From Candidatus Pacearchaeota archaeon (lineage in GTDB: Archaea; Nanobdellota; Nanobdellia; Pacearchaeales; GW2011-AR1), in contig JAFCEO010000003.1 of the NCBI GenBank assembly GCA_017609085.1, positions 1 to 35,031 on the forward strand: a stretch of DNA of 35,031 bases, in the 5' to 3' direction. A program made the position numbers and the translations under genes. Of this stretch, positions 33,579 through 35,031 are shown one piece after another. Under the pieces are notes generated by a model. It worked only from the letters and a program-made list of their open reading frames with translations. It was not told the origin of the DNA and made no database searches. Position 1 is the first letter of the stretch. Every line of letters starts with the position of its first letter.

Positions 33579-33824
33579 TCAATTCAAAATCTTTATTCCT
33601 CCCTTCAACATAAAAGCAGCTCTTACTTTATCAAGTTCTTTTCTATTTATCGATAAAATAATTCTTCTATTATTTTGTTTTACAATTCTTGGGCTAGCTT
33701 TTGCATATCCTAGAACACCAACATAATTAAGTATGGCTTCCTCTATGCTCTCTTTATCAGCATTTTTCCCTTCTATCAAAAGATATCTTTTTCTTTCCTT
33801 GTGACTTGGCTTTAAAGATCTCAT
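33579..33824 (-). CDS. rnp2: RNase P protein subunit Pop5, short form
   Basis: Pop5 pairs with Rpp30 and activates the catalytic domain of archaeal RNase P. The 81 residues align with the Pop5 core: LKPSHKERKRYLLIEG at the start, a helix (SIEEAILNYVGVLGYAKASPRIV), QNNRRIILSINRKELDKVRAAFML and GGIKILN. Typical archaeal Pop5 proteins have about 100-140 residues, so the C-terminal part is missing or minimal. It is upstream of psmA, its usual neighbour in the exosome superoperon, which supports the call. The RNA subunit is encoded in this window at 17166-17571. Confidence 0.85.
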   Translation of the reverse strand: MRSLKPSHKERKRYLLIEGKNADKESIEEAILNYVGVLGYAKASPRIVKQNNRRIILSINRKELDKVRAAFMLKGGIKILN

Positions 33825-33855
33825 TTTAGTTATTTTAATTTTATTAATACAATAA

Positions 33856-35031
33856 TCAAGATCTTTTTATATTTATCTTGAAAAAGTTAAATTTTTGTTT
33901 TCTCTTTTTTCCTCTTTTAAAATTTTTCTTTCTCTTTATTTGTTTTTTAAATTTCTTTTTACGTCTTATTATTTTTTCTTTTACTATTTCTTTAATTAAT
34001 AACATCAAAATAACAATAATTATTACTAGAACAGCTATTACAATTTCGAGATTCTTCATTACTTCTGCTTTTTCTTCCTTCTTCTTGTTTTTTTCATTTA
34101 TCTTTTCTTCTGCCTTTTTCTCTTCGACCACTTGTCCTATTGTTATGCTCTGTTTAAGAATCTTTTCGTGAATTGTTTGTATTGTGATTTCTACTTTGTT
34201 TTGGAGAATAGAATTTAACTTAATGTATAGGTCATAATAATCTGCACTTGTTAGATTCAATTTTATACTTTGTCCTATTCCTAATGTTAAATTTATCGAT
34301 GTACTTGAAATTGTTAATTTAACATAATTTTTTCCTATTTCATTTATAGTTAGTGTATGTTCTTCGGATTTTTCGTCAAAAAATGTAAATTTAATTTTAT
34401 CGTTTTTATTCAATATTTTTGTATAGCCCTCTGAAGCTTGTTGAGGAGTAATTGTATAAACTTTATAAGTTGTTATTTTTCCTCCTCCGCCACCTCCACT
34501 ACTGCCCGAAAATGTTGTCTGGACTGGTGCGGTTATTGTAAAACTTTTTTGACTACTATTTTTTTGATTTCCGGCTTTATCTGTGCAATTTATTTGCCAA
34601 GTATAAGTTGCAGGAGAAAATGTTTGTGTAAAACTTTGTGTTGAGGACTGATTTATAGAAGAGTTTGTTAAATTAATAACATTATTAATTATTAGGGAGC
34701 AGTTTGCAAGATTGGAGTCTGAAACGTTATAATAAAATGTTTTTGAGGCAGAGTTTGATGTTTCATCAGAGGGGAAAGGCTCTATTAAAGTTATATTTGG
34801 CATAGTGGAATCATAACTTATCGTATAATTTGTATCGGCCATTATAGATTTAGATTCGTTGTTAAAAGCTAAGCAATTCCAGGAATAACTTCCCTCTAAA
34901 GTAAAATTATAATTAAAAATTGTCGAATTAAAGGTTCCAGAGATATTTTTAGTTAAATTATAAATTAAATCAGAAGTAGAGTTCCATAAATAGAATGTTA
35001 TATTGTCTAAATCAAAAATAGCCGCTGTCTG
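33856..35031 (-). CDS. Ig-like surface protein with membrane anchor, 5' end missing
   Basis: The frame is open to the end of the window, so the start lies beyond it; an internal ATG at 34842 is not the start. The 391 visible residues contain N.T/S-rich Ig-like repeats with the WNCLAFNNES and WQINCTDKAGNQ signatures, which are common in predicted surface proteins of DPANN archaea. A Gly run (GSSGGGGGG, ~nt 34480-34505) leads into a beta-rich domain with EEHTLTINEIGKNYVKL. One transmembrane helix follows (EIVIAVLVIIIVILMLLIKEIV, ~nt 34000-34065). The last ~45 residues are mostly Lys/Arg and Phe, a strongly basic cytoplasmic tail. It is probably a glycosylated surface protein. No dockerin or cohesin is visible. 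Confidence 0.8.
   Translation of the reverse strand, partial: QTAAIFDLDNITFYLWNSTSDLIYNLTKNISGTFNSTIFNYNFTLEGSYSWNCLAFNNESKSIMADTNYTISYDSTMPNITLIEPFPSDETSNSASKTFYYNVSDSNLANCSLIINNVINLTNSSINQSSTQSFTQTFSPATYTWQINCTDKAGNQKNSSQKSFTITAPVQTTFSGSSGGGGGGKITTYKVYTITPQQASEGYTKILNKNDKIKFTFFDEKSEEHTLTINEIGKNYVKLTISSTSINLTLGIGQSIKLNLTSADYYDLYIKLNSILQNKVEITIQTIHEKILKQSITIGQVVEEKKAEEKINEKNKKKEEKAEVMKNLEIVIAVLVIIIVILMLLIKEIVKEKIIRRKKKFKKQIKRKKNFKRGKKRKQKFNFFKINIKRS

Noticed and set aside
33878-34171. 97-codon + strand ORF rich in Phe and Leu resembling a membrane protein
   Set aside because: It is the antisense shadow of the Lys/Arg-rich tail and membrane helix of the minus-strand surface protein.

Overview
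The window is AT-rich archaeal DNA. Archaeal hallmarks are GatD, a two-part proteasome, the Rrp4/Rrp41/Rrp42 exosome, SBDS, RpoK, the KH/beta-CASP nuclease FttA (aCPSF1), RNase P protein Pop5 and an archaeal-type RNase P RNA. TATA boxes about 26 nt upstream of start codons suggest leaderless mRNAs, while genes inside the exosome operon use Shine-Dalgarno sites. The compact proteins and large modular surface proteins with glycine-rich linkers suggest a DPANN lineage (Woesearchaeota/Pacearchaeota-like). That placement is inference; no 16S rRNA is present.

Region 1 (1-15793, + strand) is a surface-protein locus. It begins with the 3' part of a parallel beta-helix protein. Five secreted or membrane proteins follow that together carry dockerin and cohesin modules: a 1716-aa beta-helix protein ending in a dockerin, a protein with about 100 cysteines ending in a dockerin, a cohesin-Ig-dockerin protein, a membrane-anchored cohesin, and a ~1000-aa dockerin-cohesin-FlgD/Ig-tandem-95 protein. 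Anchor, adaptors and cargo are all present, so this looks like a small self-contained cellulosome-like assembly without recognisable glycoside hydrolases. A small lipoprotein-like gene with a His-rich tail closes the region.

Region 2 (15858-21145) holds gatD (+), then on the minus strand the RNase P RNA (found from P1, P4 with its bulged U, and the conserved regions), and the nrdR-nrdJ operon (regulator plus B12-dependent ribonucleotide reductase). Two NrdR boxes 32 bp apart lie upstream of nrdR.

Region 3 (21255-25316, + strand) has a membrane-tethered winged-helix protein, then a tightly packed set: a CPHC thioredoxin-CcdA fusion, a two-CCG-domain Fe-S protein (LutA/HdrB-like) and a LutB-like LUD/ferredoxin protein. 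A small two-helix membrane protein with a strong Shine-Dalgarno site follows.

Region 4 (25374-35031, minus strand) is information processing. In transcription order it runs: a 5'-incomplete Ig-like surface protein with a membrane anchor, pop5, psmA, SBDS, rrp4, rrp41, rrp42, rpoK, eno, psmB, fttA. This joins the archaeal exosome/proteasome superoperon to the rpoK-eno pair and the psmB-fttA pair. I saw no tRNA, rRNA, CRISPR array, insertion sequence or integrase.
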